From: Leucosporidium creatinivorum
Taxonomy: Eukaryota; Basidiomycota; Microbotryomycetes; Leucosporidiales; Leucosporidiaceae
NCBI GenBank assembly: GCA_001600635.1
Contig: BCKL01000002.1
Location: forward strand, 174,458-238,457
DNA length: 64,000 nt
Reading direction: 5' to 3'
In this document: positions 21,868 to 34,565 of the stretch, one piece after another
How positions within the stretch are numbered: the first letter of the stretch is position 1
How the letters are laid out: each line of letters opens with the position of its first letter
Notes under the pieces: generated by a model
What the model was told of the DNA's origin: nothing
The model's input: only the letters and a program-made list of their open reading frames with translations
The model's database searches: none
Position numbers and translations under genes: made by a program

Positions 21868-24203
21868 TCATGTTAGTGAGTATGGCAACCCCGCGCTGTA
21901 GCGAAGGAGGCGGCCGAGCTCCGACTCGGCGCCAGCAGCAGGCGAGAAGTACGCCTTGTCCGCGAGCTTGACTACCGCGGCGGAGCTGCGTGAGACGGGT
22001 TAGTCAAGTGTCGTGAAACAACGTCGAAAACTGACGCACTTGTTGATCGCAGCCTTCGAGCCGTCCGAATGCGATCCACTCTGGTCGAGGACGAAGGTCT
22101 TCTCCTTGAGCTTGATGACAAGCTGCGAGGCGACGAGGGTGTTGACACCTGGATCGGAGCATAAGCTGCGCGCTAAGTTGCGCGCGAGAAGTGAGCTTAC
22201 CGAGATAGTCCGACAGCGCCTCGGTGCTCTGAGCCCCCTGCTTGCGGAGGATGTCGAGCGCTGCGTAGGCGACGATGTCAGTCAGCGCAACACGGCCGTT
22301 GGCTATCGAGCATGCGAGACTTACTGCGACGGAGCAGCGCGATCTCGGTCATCTCGGTGGACGAGTCGAGCAACAAACGAAAGTTGACGTCTCCCTCGGA
22401 AGCACCGGCGAGGGCGTGCTGACGGCGGCACGAGAAGCACTGGAAGGTGGACATCTTCTGCACGGCATCGACGTCGGCGTGTCTGTGGAAGAGGCGCGTT
22501 AATACGGTACCTCAGCGGGTCGCGTGGCGAGCAAGCTCACCCGTAGCAAGCGACGTGCTTGTAGTGCTCGCAACCTGTGAGGGGGACGTAAGCGCAGCTC
22601 ATCGATTGGAGGCAAAGAGGTGGTGCGCACCATCGCATTCGACCGTCTCGCCTTCCGCACGTCCGTCCCCTGCGAGAGGGAGACGAATCAGCATCTCGGC
22701 GGCGGGCTCGCGAGCCGGCAAAGCTCACCACACTCGCAGACACCCCACTCAGTCCCACGAGCCGCCTGGGGAGCGTCAGAGTCGAAGATGATCTTGCGCT
22801 TGGGATCGGTGAACGAGGTGGTCCAGCCGTCAGAACCGGAGGGGACGACGCCGATTGGACCACCATTCTCCATCAGTTGCTGCTCCCTGAGCTCCACTAA
22901 CCTGCTCCACACGGCATAGACACGCGCGTACGACGTCTTGGACACAACGGGGAAGGCGGGGAGGGAGATGGTGTCGGTGCCGCGGTGGATTGTGCAAACC
23001 GAGTTCTGGAAGGAGAGGGCGACGGGCACCCTGTCGGCGCGACCATGTTCGCGCTGGATGGTGCAGAGAAGGTCGATCGCTTCGGGGGGAAGCCCGTGGA
23101 CGTAGGAGTTGATGTAGAACTCTCCGTCTCTGATGCCGATGACCGTCGACGAGGTGCCCACGAACTGGACCGACGCCGAGCCTTCTCGGATCTGCTCCTC
23201 GGTCTCCTTGTGCGGCTGGACCTCGACCTAACGACCATGTGAGACGGGTCAGTGAACACAGTAACGCGTGAGAGTGGTCGCGTACTCACCATGTACAGGC
23301 CCTTCTCAGTGAAGTCTTTCCAAATGGTGCCCGAGGTACGGCGGCTGGCCTGCGTGAGCGTCTGCACCTTGCGGCGTTTGGCCTCCGGTGTGTTCGATTC
23401 GATGGTGGACTTGCTAGCCGCGCGAGCAGGGATGGACACGAACGCCACAGGCTTGGGCGCGGGCTCCTCGAACGACTGGCGAGCAAGCCTCAACTTGAAG
23501 CCATCGAGGTGACGAACCGCGTCGACACAAGCATCTTGGAAGATGAAGTCGGGCTCGCGGAAGATCTGTTGCATCGAGAGAACGGTCAGCCGGGAGAGAA
23601 GCAAGGTGGGGCTCAGAACTCACGAAGCGATGGAGCTCGGCGAGGTCCTTGCGAGCCGTGTCGCGTGGGTAGTCGGCGGAGGTCAACTCGTCAAGGATCC
23701 TCTTGGCACCCTCGCCTTCCAAATCCTCGTTGAGCTCGGGGCACCCAAAGATGTTCCACACTTCCTCCGCGCCCGCGCCGAACTTGTAGACGTGGTTGCG
23801 ACCGCTGGAGCGCTCCTCATCGCGGACGAAGAGGCCCCTAGACGAGCTGGAGTTGCTCGAGTCGACGAGCTTCTTTGCAGCGTGGTAGCGCTTGATGATG
23901 TCGACGTAGCCCTTGAGCTGATCGAAGTCGTGGACGTGCTTGATGAGGCGTACGGCGTAGGAGTCCAAGCCGTCCAGGGCTGCAGGGTCGTGAGTAAGAT
24001 GGCAGTCTCGCGTGGAGGGAGCTGAAGGGAACCTACAAGCGACTTCAGCTACACTAGACGGCAACACGCTGGACGGTGGGCAAGGTCAGCTGCCTGTCGA
24101 CTCGGAGGAGCGCGAGCTGAAAGGGGGTGACTCACTTGGCGTCCACAGGGTCAGCAGGGTGAGGTGCGCGACTTGGGAGCTTGCAGGGTAGTCCTAGCTG
24201 CAT
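21868..24203 (-). CDS. PHD-finger protein resembling the Hop1 chromatin-binding region
   Basis: Nine or more short exons. The C-terminal half has a clear PHD finger spread over four exons: VCECGG, then VECDGCEHYKHVACYG, then MSTFQCFSCRR. This is Cys4-His-Cys3 spacing with a CxC start, as in yeast Hop1 (CSCECG...). A helical segment follows (ALDILRKQGAQSTEALSDYL, then NTLVASQLVIKLKEKTFVL) that looks like the winged helix joined to the PHD in Hop1-type meiotic proteins. The N-terminal half (SYAVRLIKHVHDFDQLKGYV; VWNIFGCPEL; TIWKDFTEKGLYMV; GEFYINSYVHGLPPEAI) shows no HORMA domain I can identify. A KRRK patch could direct it to the nucleus. The start at 24203 is the only ATG available before the divergent beta-4 gene. 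A chromatin or meiotic role is inference. Confidence 0.7.
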
Positions 24204-24314
24204 GGAGCGAGAAGCGAGCAGGAGTTGAGAAAGGGGAAGGTCATGGCGAAAGGGAGAGCCGCGCCAGCTCGCGCTCGGAGGTCTCCCTCCCGCCCAATTC
24301 GACTCGTCTCAAAC
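24204..24314. promoter_or_regulatory. 111-bp bidirectional promoter
   Basis: Only 111 bp lie between the ATG of the PHD-finger gene (minus) and that of proteasome beta-4 (plus). Both genes must share core promoter DNA. No TATA box is seen. I do not see a proteasome-control hexamer of the Rpn4 type. Confidence 0.55.
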
Positions 24315-25233
24315 ATGGAAGGTAAGCTACAGCGCCACGAGTGCGTGATACTACACTCTAATACCCTGTACAGTCTCTCTCGGCCTTACAGGTGCTGGCT
24401 TCACGATTCTGGCGTCTGATACCTCCGCCAATCGCTCCATCGTCAGGATGAAGTCAAACGAAGATAAGCAGAAGGTCATTGGCAAGCATTTGGTGATGGC
24501 GTGTCAGTATTTTCTACTCCACTACATGGCTACATTCCCTCAGAAAGGACGACTTGCGCGGCCAACCCGTTTGCTGACGACGAGCTCCCTTACTCCTCCC
24601 CCTACAGATTCGGGAGAACCAGGAGACACAGTACAGTTTGCAGAATACGTTGAGCGCAATCTACGACTGTACCAGATCCGGTGAGTCTCGGCGGCGCGGC
24701 GGGCGGCTGCTGCTACTCGAAGCAAGGGCGCGCGCTGACGACGCTCTCATCCTGCACCACAGCAATCACCTCCCTCTCCGCCCTTCCTCCGCCGCTTCAT
24801 GGACTCGCAACCAACTAGCACAATCCCTCCGCTCGCGCAAGCCCTACAGCGTCAACCTCCTGCTCGGAGGCTTCGATCCCACCAACACCACCCCCGAGTT
24901 GTACTGGATCGACTACCTCGGCACATTGGGCGTAGTACCGTATGCGGCACATGGGTACGGAGCCTACTTTGCGCTGAGTACGATGGATAGGTGGCACAAG
25001 CCGGATATGAACTTGGAGGAGGGGATGGAGCTGCTGAGGAAGTGTGTCGACGAGTTGGAGAAGAGGTTCATTGTCAACCTGGGGGAGTTTACCGTTCGTG
25101 GTGAGTTTTGTGTGCTCCTGAGGTCGTTGCTGAGCTGTAGAGCTGACTTCATCGCCTTCTCCGAACAGTCGCCGACAAGGACGGCGTGAAGCAAGTCAAC
25201 CTCAAGACGGGAGAGCCAGTTGTCCCTGTGTAA
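24315..25233 (+). CDS. PRE1: Proteasome core subunit beta-4 (Pre1 / PSMB2)
   Basis: This is a non-catalytic beta-ring subunit of the 20S proteasome. Exon 1 is only ATGGAAG. After a 52-nt intron (24322-24373), exon 2 gives MEVSLGLTGAGFTILASDT and SIVRMKSNEDKQKVIGKHLV. Later exons give SGEPGDTVQFAEYVERNLRL, NHLPLRPSSAASWTRNQLA, PYSVNLLLGGFD, PELYWIDYLGTLGVVPYAAH, GYGAYFALSTMDRW and ELLRKCVDELEKRFIVNLG. All are close to beta-4 of fungi and animals. It lacks the propeptide and catalytic Thr of active beta subunits, as expected. The residues GAGF replace the usual GKDY/F near the start. The stop is TAA at 25231-25233. Confidence 0.95.
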
Positions 25234-25820
25234 TCATCTACCAACAGCAGTTCAAAAGACGATGCTCGTTGCATTCTCGCGAGCGGCCATCGCTTGCTGA
25301 AGGGACTCGGACTCGCAGGCGCTCAGCTCGGCGCTCGTTGGGCAGCTGAGACTCGCCTGAGGCGACTTGCAGGCAGCAGGGTCGCTCGACAGAGCGCTTC
25401 AAAGTCGTGGGCGAGCTCGTCTCGGCCCTCATCCACCTGCACCTCTCAGCACGCTGCTCGGCGTTCGTTCGGCACCGCACCGCTCGACGGGCTTGGACCT
25501 GCTCTTCTCGGAGACCGCTTGGGACAGCATGCCAGCTCATAAGTCTCGTGGATGCTACAGTACATGACCACCGCGCGGTGTTCGAACTCTGTCCATCACT
25601 AGCTCCATACCACACGAGGAGGCCCAGCCAGCCTCAGCCAGCTCCCGCGCGACACCTCTTCGCTTCCTCACCATCTTTTACTCGTCTCGTGCCATCTCTT
25701 TCACCTTCGTCGCTCGTTCAAGCTCAGCTACAGGCCAGGCTTACGACAGCCTGAGCCCTCCTTCCCTTCCTTACTCCCTCGGTTGCTCCCACAACAGCTC
25801 GATCGCTCAACCGCCGCCCT
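25234..25820. other. Intergenic region before the subtilase pair
   Basis: This 587-bp gap is the 3' flank of beta-4 plus the upstream region of the first subtilase. A pyrimidine-rich stretch just before the ATG at 25821 is typical of fungal promoters of secreted enzymes. No gene is seen. Confidence 0.5.
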
Positions 25821-28800
25821 ATGCGCCCTTCCCAGCTGCTCGGCGCGCTCGTCGTGCTCGTAGCTTCGGTCAATGGCTTCACCAGACACGACGGTGCTGC
25901 GAGAGATTCTGCAGCCCAGCAGGCCGTGATCTCTGGCCGCTTCGTCGTCGAAGTCGCGTCGTCCGCGCTTCTGAAGCGGGATGAAGCCGACACTGTGAGC
26001 CTGGGGGCAGGATTTGGTTCGGGGCGCAGAACTATGGGGAATGCCGTGCCAACACACTTCGCCTCTACAGGTCCTCGACAACGTCCTCAACCGCCTGCGA
26101 TCCGCTCCTCGAGTGAAGGCGACCCCTCGCAAGAGCTACCGCGAGCCTAGACTCTTCACCGGCGCCTCCATCGCCGTCGAAGCTACTGTGACCGCCGAGG
26201 ATATCCTCGCCGTCGAGGGAGTCGAGGTGAGTCCGGGAGACGAGCGCCGAAGTCGCCGAATCGCTCCTCGCCTTGCTGCTTGCTAATGAGCCTATTCTTC
26301 GCATCCCAATAGCGCGTCTGGCCTGTACGCCGTATTTCAGCTCCCACTCCTGTCTACGCCTCCGACTCCCCCGCCAGCAACGCCGCTCCCATCTCCGCCG
26401 AGCAGCTCGCCCTCCTCGCCGAGGACAACAACTCGACTCTCTTCCGCCGCGACGGGACCGTCTCTCGTCGCGCTGAGCAGACGGATGCTTGGAATCCTCA
26501 TGTCATCGGACAGGTCGATGTGGCTCATGCGAAAGGATGGATTGGCCAGGGAGTCAAGGTGGGTTCGGCGATGCTTCGACGCTCTTGTTCGCCGCTGACC
26601 GCCTCATCTGACCCTACAGATCGGCATCATTGACACCGGTGTCGACGTGAGAAATGCTCATGTACTACCTAGGCGTGGAGAGAGCTAACCTGCTCGTCCT
26701 GCAGTACCTTCACCCGATCCTCAACCTCGCCTCCTCGGTTGCTCCCTGCTTCGGCCCAGGCTGCCTTCTCAGCTTCGGCTACGACTTCACCGGAGACGAC
26801 GCCTCATCAGGAATGAAGGACGCCGATCCCTACACCAACTGCTCGGACCATGGCACTCATGTCACGGGAATTGTCGCTGCTCAGGACAACAGTTTCGGCT
26901 TCAGCGGAGTTGCCAAGGGAGCTCAGATCGGTCACTACCGCGTCTTTGGATGTACTGGAGAGTCCTCGACCGATGTGGTGAGTTCGACGAGTTCCCTGAA
27001 ACTCGAACGATCCTGACTCTTCGCTCGGATCGCAGGTCATCGAGGCGCTCATGAAAGCCTACAAAGACGGCTGCCAAGTCATCTCCCTCTCGCTCGGCTC
27101 ATCGGGTGGCTGGGTCGACGCCGACCCTTCCTCCGTCCTCGTCACCAAGCTCAACGGCCTCGGCATCGTGACCACCATCTCGGCGGGCAACGAGAGGACC
27201 GAAGGCTTGATCTGGACGGATGCGCCTGCTGCGACGCTGACGGGTATTAGCGTCGGCTCTATGTGAGTTCTCGACGTCTCTATAGCTCGAGCTATCTTTG
27301 TCTGACTTCTGTCTTCAACAGCGACGTGACCTCCCTCCCCTCCTACCACGCCAACATCCTCCTTCGCGGGACCATTCCCATCCTCAGCGCCCTCCCCATT
27401 CCTCTGACCGACACTTTCGTCGTCTACTTCACTTCGACCGACCCGACCAAGACTGACGACGGGTGTGAGCCCTTCCCCGACGGCCTTGACCTTTCCAACA
27501 AAGTCGTTGTCATCCAGCGAGGAAGTTGCCTGTTCACGGATAAGATGTCGAATGCTGCTGCCGCTGGAGCGTGAGTAGCTTTCACTCTTTTGCGCTTGTC
27601 GCCGTCGAAGGCTGTCGCTTCGGGCCAACTTGCCTTCGCCGAACCGCGGACACTCGCTGACCCTCTCCTCTTCGTCTCGGTGCACAGGAGGGTCGCTCTC
27701 ATCTACAACTCGGCTAACGGAGGCGATATGCCTTACTTTGGCACCCAAGAGACCGGTCTCGAGGCCGTCGCCAGCATGCGACGGGAGGATGGCTTGAAAG
27801 TGAGTTCGCCGAGCTTCGGCTGCGGAGCTCAAGCTGATCTTCTCGCTCCACAGCTTCTCGCCTTCTACAAGCAGAACCCTCGCTCTTTGCGCATGAACTT
27901 CCCTACTGGTCCTTTGGCGACGGATGCGACCAACACGGTCAGCGGAGGGCTCGTCTCGTGCGTCTCTACTTCTTGCTCTTCGTTGATACGCCACTGACAC
28001 GCCCTCACATCTCACAGCGAGTTCTCCAACTCTGGACCTACCAACGAACTATACGGTCAGCCCTCGCTCGTCGCGCCAGGAGGATCCATCCTCTCAACCG
28101 TTCCTCTCGCGCTCGGCGGAGTTGACATCCTCTCGGGAACGTCGATGGCTGCGCCTTACATCGGCGAGTCTAGTCTTAAGCCTTCTATCGTCCGGAAGAC
28201 CCTTGCTGATGCCCTCGTCTTACAGCTGGCGCCTCTGCTCTTCTCCTCTCGGCGCGCAAGAGCGAGAAGCTCACGCCCGCCCAAGTGAGGAGCCTGCTCA
28301 CCACCACCGCCAAGTACACGACCTCTAGTCTGGCACCTGGCTCGTCTCTCGAATCTACTGTTCTGCAAGGAGGAGGTACGTTCTCTTTCGTTTCGCTTTC
28401 TTTCCCTCGGCGCTCGTCTCTCGGCGCCCGTGTTTCGGCGCTCGCTCTCGTACGCAGAGCTAACGTGGACTCTCACAGGCCTCGTACAAGTCGTCGACGC
28501 CATCAACGCCAAGACCCTCATCTCGCCCTACGAGCTGCAGCTCAACGACACGGCCTACTTCAAGGGCGGTCAAACCATCACGCTCGAGAACCGCAACCCC
28601 TACGCCGTCAAGTACACCTTCTCGCACGTCGCCTCCCGCAGTCTCTCCGTCTACGACAAGGCCGCCAAGTCGAGCATCCTGCCCTCCCTCGATCCTCAGG
28701 AAATCAGCGCCGCCGCTTCGGTCACCTTCGGCGCTCGAGTCGTGACGGTCGCTGCTGGCAAGACGGCAAGCGTCAAGGTCACCATCAAGGCTCCTACGTT

Positions 28801-29947
28801 CTCGGCAGCCACTGCATCTCGCTTCCCCGTCTACTCGGGCTTCCTCATCGTCAACCAAGCGGCGAGCGGTCAGAAGGGCCAGCGCTACACAGGTGAGCCT
28901 TTCTGTTCTATACGAGTGAGCAGAGGAGGCTCGGCTAATCCTCACATCCGCAGTCCCGTACTTTGGCGTCGCCGCTCGGATGTTCGACGCTCCCGTCCTC
29001 GACAGCACCTCGACCTACTCCACCAACTACGAGACGGGTCTCAAGTACCCCTTCCTCAGCGACGGTGATCGCGTACAGACTGGGCCGAGCTCGATGGCTT
29101 TCACCAAGGCTGCGGGAGTGACCCTCTATGCTCGTTTGGCTCGTGAGTTCGCTTCCTCTGGTCCTCGGCGTAGGAGGAGAGCTGACTCCCCCTAACGCTC
29201 GCTTCTCCTCTCTTCGCTTCCCTCTTCTTCCGCATGGTCTCTCCCCTTCTCGCCTCGCTTTCATCACTCCCTACACATCTCTCAGAGGGCTCTCGCATGG
29301 TCACCGTCGACCTGGTACTCGGCAGCTCGAGCTTCGAGCCGACGATCCCCTCGACCAACAATGGCGGTCTCTCACCTCGCATGATCCGCCGTTCTACATC
29401 CTCATCCTCATCCTCATTCCCATCTCTCCACGACACCTCATCGTCACTCGCCGTACACGACTTCACCTACGACTCCAACTCAACCGACTTCACCTCCATC
29501 TCCGAGTTCGAGTCCGACCGCCTCGTTCGACGCGCCACTCCTGGCTCGACAGGCCCGCTGTACTCGGCAACCTCCATCGTCGGTCGTGTCTACACTGGCA
29601 GGGAGCTTCCCCGAGACTTCGCGGTGGAGAACTCGGGCCCCTCGTGGTCTGATGCTCAAATCGAGTTCAAGGGTCGCGTCCAGCCTGATCCGAACAAGGC
29701 AGCGACCGTCTCGGTCGCTACCAAGAAGGAGTACAGGCTTCTGTTGAGGTGAGCTTCTGTTTTGACCGTCTGAGAGGCGCGCCGAGCTGACCTTCGGCGT
29801 TTCGCTCAGGGCACTGAAGATCACGGGCAACCGCCTTTACGAGTCGAGCTGGGAGAGCTGGCTGTGTGAGTGGTCCTTCACCCTTTGCCGGCGCTTTGTA
29901 GCTGATCTTGCTCCCCTACAGCGCCACCTTTCACCTTCTCCTCGTGA
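25821..29947 (+). CDS. Secreted subtilisin-like serine protease with PA domain (copy 1)
   Basis: This is an extracellular S8 peptidase. The signal peptide is MRPSQLLGALVVLVASVNGF. A propeptide follows (RFVVEVASSALLKR, then RLFTGASIAVEATVTAEDIL and RVWPVRRI). In the catalytic domain the Asp is in IGIIDTGVDYLHP, the His in CSDHGTHVTGIVAA, the oxyanion Asn in TTISAGNE and the Ser in LSGTSMAAPY. A PA-like insert lies between (VVVIQRGSCLFTDKM). A beta-rich C-terminal part (FKGGQTITLENRNPYAVKYT; VPYFGVAARMF) follows, as in Vpr/minor extracellular protease types. Many introns are needed, one just after the Ser motif. It ends ITGNRLYESSWESWL...PPFTFS with TGA at 29945-29947. All catalytic residues are present. 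Confidence 0.93.
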
Positions 29948-30335
29948 TCCCCATGGTCTATCCACGAAGCAGGCTTCGACGGGCTCGTTCTGCAAGGTTT
30001 TTGTACGCATTAGAATATCGGAATCGCATCTTGTTGTCCACCGAGCCCATTTCCAAGTCGTTGAGGCGCTGAGACATGTGCAGTTGAGCTCGGCGAGCGC
30101 GATGGAGTGGTTCGACCGAGCCGAGTCGCTCGGCGGTTGGGAAAGGCGAAGGCGAGCGTCCTGGCATGGGCTGGGCGAAAGAAACGACGAAGTCCAAAGA
30201 AGCTGCCTGTTAAAGGTAATTCTGTGGGGGAGGAATGTAGATCGGCGTGAGTCTCGGCGGGGGGCAACAGCCACGCTTTCTCGTTTCTCCTGCTTCTTGG
30301 CGCTTCTTCTCATCATTCGTTCCATTCGTTCGACT
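29948..30335. other. Intergenic region between the two subtilases
   Basis: This 388-bp spacer of the tandem pair must contain the terminator of copy 1 and the promoter of copy 2. No further ORF is supported. Confidence 0.5.
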
Positions 30336-33300
30336 ATGCAGCTGTTACTACCGCTGTTACTGCTAACAGGCAGCGCCTCCGCCTTCAACCAAGGAGGAAC
30401 AAGCAAGACGGAATTCAAGGTCGTCCCGCAGGCCTTCTTTCTGCAGCTCTCCGACAACGCTGGGCTCGCCAAACGCGGGTTAGATCCTGTCAATGTACGC
30501 TCCTGCTCCCTGTAGCCCTCCAGCTCGCTCAAAAGCTAACTTTTCGACCCGTCAGGCCATCCTCTCCGACATCGAAAGTCAAGGGATCGACTACACGGTC
30601 CGGCAGCAGTTCGATTCGCTGCCCGAGGCATTCCACGGTGCCAGTATTACTGTAGGCGATAACACCACCGCCGAGGACCTGCTGGCCATCGACGGAGTAG
30701 AGGTGAGACCCGGACCCCTTCGACGCGTCGAGTCGCTGTTGTTTGAACCTCGGCTGAGCTCTTCCTGCACCACTATAGGCTGTCTGGCCAGTCCAGTATC
30801 TTCGCAAGCCTGTCGTACCTCTCGCAGCAGACGAGCCCGCCTCGGATAGCGACAACTCGGCGCTGCAGAGCGACCCTTTGATCCAGACGTCGGCTTCCTC
30901 CCTGCTTTCCAACCCCGACACCCGCAACATCTCGGTCTTCGGCAGGGACGTCAAGCTTGAGCGTCGTGCTAGCATTCCTCCCTCGTCCTACACCGGCGAC
31001 GTCTTCGGTCCCCACGTCCAGACTGGCGTCGACCAGGCTCACAACTCCGGACTGCTCGGCAAGGGCATCAAGGTGGGTAAAGCATGTTAAGTGGCACACC
31101 AGAGTTTTACTGACACTGTATCGCTCGCAGATTGGGATCCTGGACGAAGGCGTCGACTACAAGAACCCTCTGCTCGGCGGTTGCTTCGGCCCAGGCTGCC
31201 AGATCTCGTTCGGCTACGACTTTGTCGGAGACAACTACAACGGCCAGAACACTCCCATCGCCGATACCGATCCTTGTACGTGGTCCTTCTTGGCTGCTGC
31301 TGAACAGGCCGATGCTGACTCACTTCCTGTCCCCAGACTCCACCTGCTCGGACCACGGTAGGCCTCTCTCCAGCCCCTCAAACCCTCTGCAGCATACTCA
31401 TAGCTCGCGCATCTACAGGAACCTTCATCGCTGGTGTCATCGGTGCTGTCCCCAACGTCTACGGCTTCACTGGTTCGTGCTCTCTCGCTCCCTTCGACCG
31501 CCGAGCTTGTCGCTAACCTTCCGCTCATCCAGGCGTCGCTCCCGGTGCCACGATCGGTATGTACCGAGTGAGCCTAGCGTGTTTTTTAGATCTTGCGAGA
31601 AGGGAGCGCTGACCTTGCTTTCGCAGGTGACGAGCTGCCCAGGCGTCACAACCGAGGACGTTGTAAGTTCTTTCAAGCACTCTTCTGCTACCTTTGACCT
31701 CCTACTGATCTTTCTCCTTCCACCAGCTCGTCAAGGCTCTTCTGCAGGCCGCCAACGATGGCTGCAATGTCATCTCCATCTCGCTCGGCGGAGGAGTCGG
31801 CTGGCTCGCCGTCACTCCGGCTCAAATCGTCATCGACTACCTCGTCTCACAAGGCATTCACGTCATTGTTGCTACAGGAAACGACGGTGTTGAGGGTGAG
31901 CTCGCCACTGTCGTCGAGCTACGTCAGCAACTGACTTTCGTTACCCCAGGTCCCTTCTTCGCCGAAGCTCCTGCTTCCACCGTCAACGGCACTTCGGTCA
32001 ACGCTGCGTCCGTCTGCCCTCGTTCCAGCAGCTCTTGACTTCCGCTGATCCATCTCCCTCTAGCGAGCTCACCTACCTCCCGACCTACCAAGCCAACCTC
32101 CTCAACCGGCCCCCCATCGCCTACATGTCTCCCAAGCCTCTCAGCACCTCGGGAGGGGACTACGTCATCTACTTCACCTCCACCGACTCGTCCATCACCA
32201 ACGACGCCTGCTCGCCGCTCCCCGCCAGTACTCCCGACCTCACGAACCGAGCTGTCATCATTCAGCGTGGAACTTGCACCTTCGACACCAAGTACAAGAA
32301 TGTCGCTGCTGCTGGAGGGTGAGTAATAACCGTGCTCATGGTGCAGTCGAGCCGAAGCCGACCGAATCTGACCCAGACTTCGAAACGCCGAGCAGAAAGG
32401 TCGTGCTCATGTACAACACGGACGACTACATGCTTCCTCAACTTAACGTCGGAAGCTCTGGTCTCCAGGCTGTCGGTGGACTGACTCGCGAGGCTGGTCT
32501 TCAGGTGAGTCGGCTTTTCGAGCGCTCACCAGCGAACGCCGAACCTCCTCGCTAACACCTATACTACGCTACAGCTTCTCGCATACTACGCCATTAGCTC
32601 GCGCGCGCTTCGCATCTCCTTCCCTACCGGTCCTCTGTCGCCTGCTGGCCCTGGAGCCCTCACTGGAACCGCGGACAAGTCCAAGGGAGGACTCATGTCG
32701 TGAGTTGGGTTGCTTCGAGCGCTCGCTCTGGCCAGCTGCTGACTCTTCCTCGCCTTGCAGATCGTTCTCTGGCTATGGTCCCACCAACGAGCTCTACGGC
32801 CAGCCCTCGTACACCGCGCCCGGCGCCAACATCCTCTCGACGGTCTCGCTCGCCTCAGGAGGAGTCGGCATCATGCGTGGAACGAGCTTCGCTGCTCCCT
32901 TCGGAGGTGCGTATTGTCTACTGTTATCTTTGCATTCTCACTCATCCCTCGCACTGTACAGCTGGAGCGACCGCCCTCATCCTCTCGGCTCGTAGCTCGG
33001 AGAACCTCAGCCCGCTCGAGGTCCGATCCCTCCTCTCGACGACAGCTTCTTGGGTCCCCGTATCCGTAGGCAGCTCAACTTACGAGACCGTCGTGCTTCA
33101 AGGAGGAGGTGAGCCTAACTTTGGGAGCTCATGAGAGGCCTCGCTGACCCCTTCGGCGCTCAGGAATGATCAATGTCGCGAAGGCCATTGCCGCCAAGAC
33201 GCTCATCAGCCCTTACCAGTACATGCTCAACGACACCAAGTACCTCAACAGCCTCCAGAAGCTCACCATCACCAACCGCAACTCGGTCTCGATGAGGTAC

Positions 33301-34565
33301 ACCTTCAACTCGACAGCGGCGCAGGCGATTGGCACCTACGACGGCGTGCGTCCTTTCTTTGCAGCAGCTTCGCTCGCTTCGCTGATACCTTAGCTACCTG
33401 TAGGCCGCCAGCAGCGACATCCTCGTCTCGCCTGATCCTACCGCCGTCTCTGCCGCTTCGGTCGGCGCCAAGGTCTCGTTCAGCACCTCCTACCTTGTCA
33501 TCCCCGCCGGCCAGTCCAAGACCATGCAGGTCGGATTCGCTCCTCCTTACCTCACCACCGCCGATATCGCTCGCTTCCCCATCTACTCGGGCTTCGTCGG
33601 CATCGTCGGAACCCCTTCGACTGGAGGAGCCGCGACCGAGGCTTACTCGGGTGAGTTTCGCTCGAGCTTTCGGACGTCGTGCGCTCGCTGACGTCCTCTC
33701 ACCTACAGTGCCATACTTTGGTGTTGCCGCCAACATGATCGACATGCCCAGTGAGCCTCCCAGTGAGGTGGAGCACGCCGAGCCTTCGCTGACCTCCTTC
33801 CTCCCACCAGTCCTCGATACCACCGACATCGTTCTCGGCGCCAGGTACCCCTTCCTTGCTGTCGGACAGGACATTCTCACCGGTACCGGCTCGTACGCTC
33901 GCGATGGCAGTCTCGTCATCTACTTCCGCCTCGCTGGTAAGCCGAAACCCAACGCTTCGATCCGAGAGGTCTCTAACCGTTGCTCGATTAAAGGTGGAAC
34001 TCGTCGCCTGTATCTCGACCTCGTCAACGCAAACATCGACTTCACCGGCACCGTTCCTTCCGTCACCAATGCCCGCCGCGTTCGCATGGCTCGGCGCTCG
34101 GCATCACCCTCTCCCGCGCCTTCACCCGAGATGGCCGCCTCAGCCTTCGAGTCGTGGTCTCACCTCGAGGCTCGCGCCAACCCCATCAAGTTTTCCGACG
34201 TCCCTACTATCGGCAGCATCTTCTCGACTGGCCTCGCCGCGAGGGACTATCTGCTCAACTTTGACGGCAGCTTCACCGACTACGAGATGTCATTCGACGG
34301 CACCTACACCACCGCTACCGGAGGCAGCGCGAAGGCTTCTACTGGTGTTAGCTACAGGGTGCTGTTGAGGTGAGTTTCTAGCTTCGTCGGCCTAGCCAAC
34401 GTAACCGAGCTCGGCGGTCCCTGCTCGGTGGCGACGGAGAAGCGGCGAGGAAGACGTAGCTGACTAGCGCTATCCATTCACAGGGCGCTCAAAATCACTG
34501 GCAACCCCTTCAACGAAGATCAGTACGAGAGCTGGCTGTCGCCGCCGTTCAGTTTCACTTCTTGA
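30336..34565 (+). CDS. Secreted subtilisin-like serine protease with PA domain (copy 2)
   Basis: This is a tandem paralogue of the preceding gene with the same domain order and similar intron sites. Signal peptide: MQLLLPLLLLTGSASAF. Propeptide: FFLQLSDNAGLAKR, then EAFHGASITVGDNTTAEDLL. The active-site Asp is in IGILDEGVDYKNP (DEG instead of DTG). The His is in CSDHGTFIAGVIGA (Phe instead of the second His). The Asn is in VIVATGND and the Ser in MRGTSFAAPFGG (Phe instead of Met). The PA part has RAVIIQRGTCTFDTKY. The C-terminal beta-rich part has VPYFGVAANMID and ends ITGNPFNEDQYESWLSPPFSFTS. The catalytic residues themselves are kept, so it is probably active but has changed around the site. 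The copies have clearly diverged, so the duplication is not recent. Confidence 0.92.

Noticed and set aside
29390-29470. TCC/TCA tract in subtilase copy 1 as a possible microsatellite break
   Set aside because: It keeps the frame and codes a Ser-rich linker; the gene continues normally.
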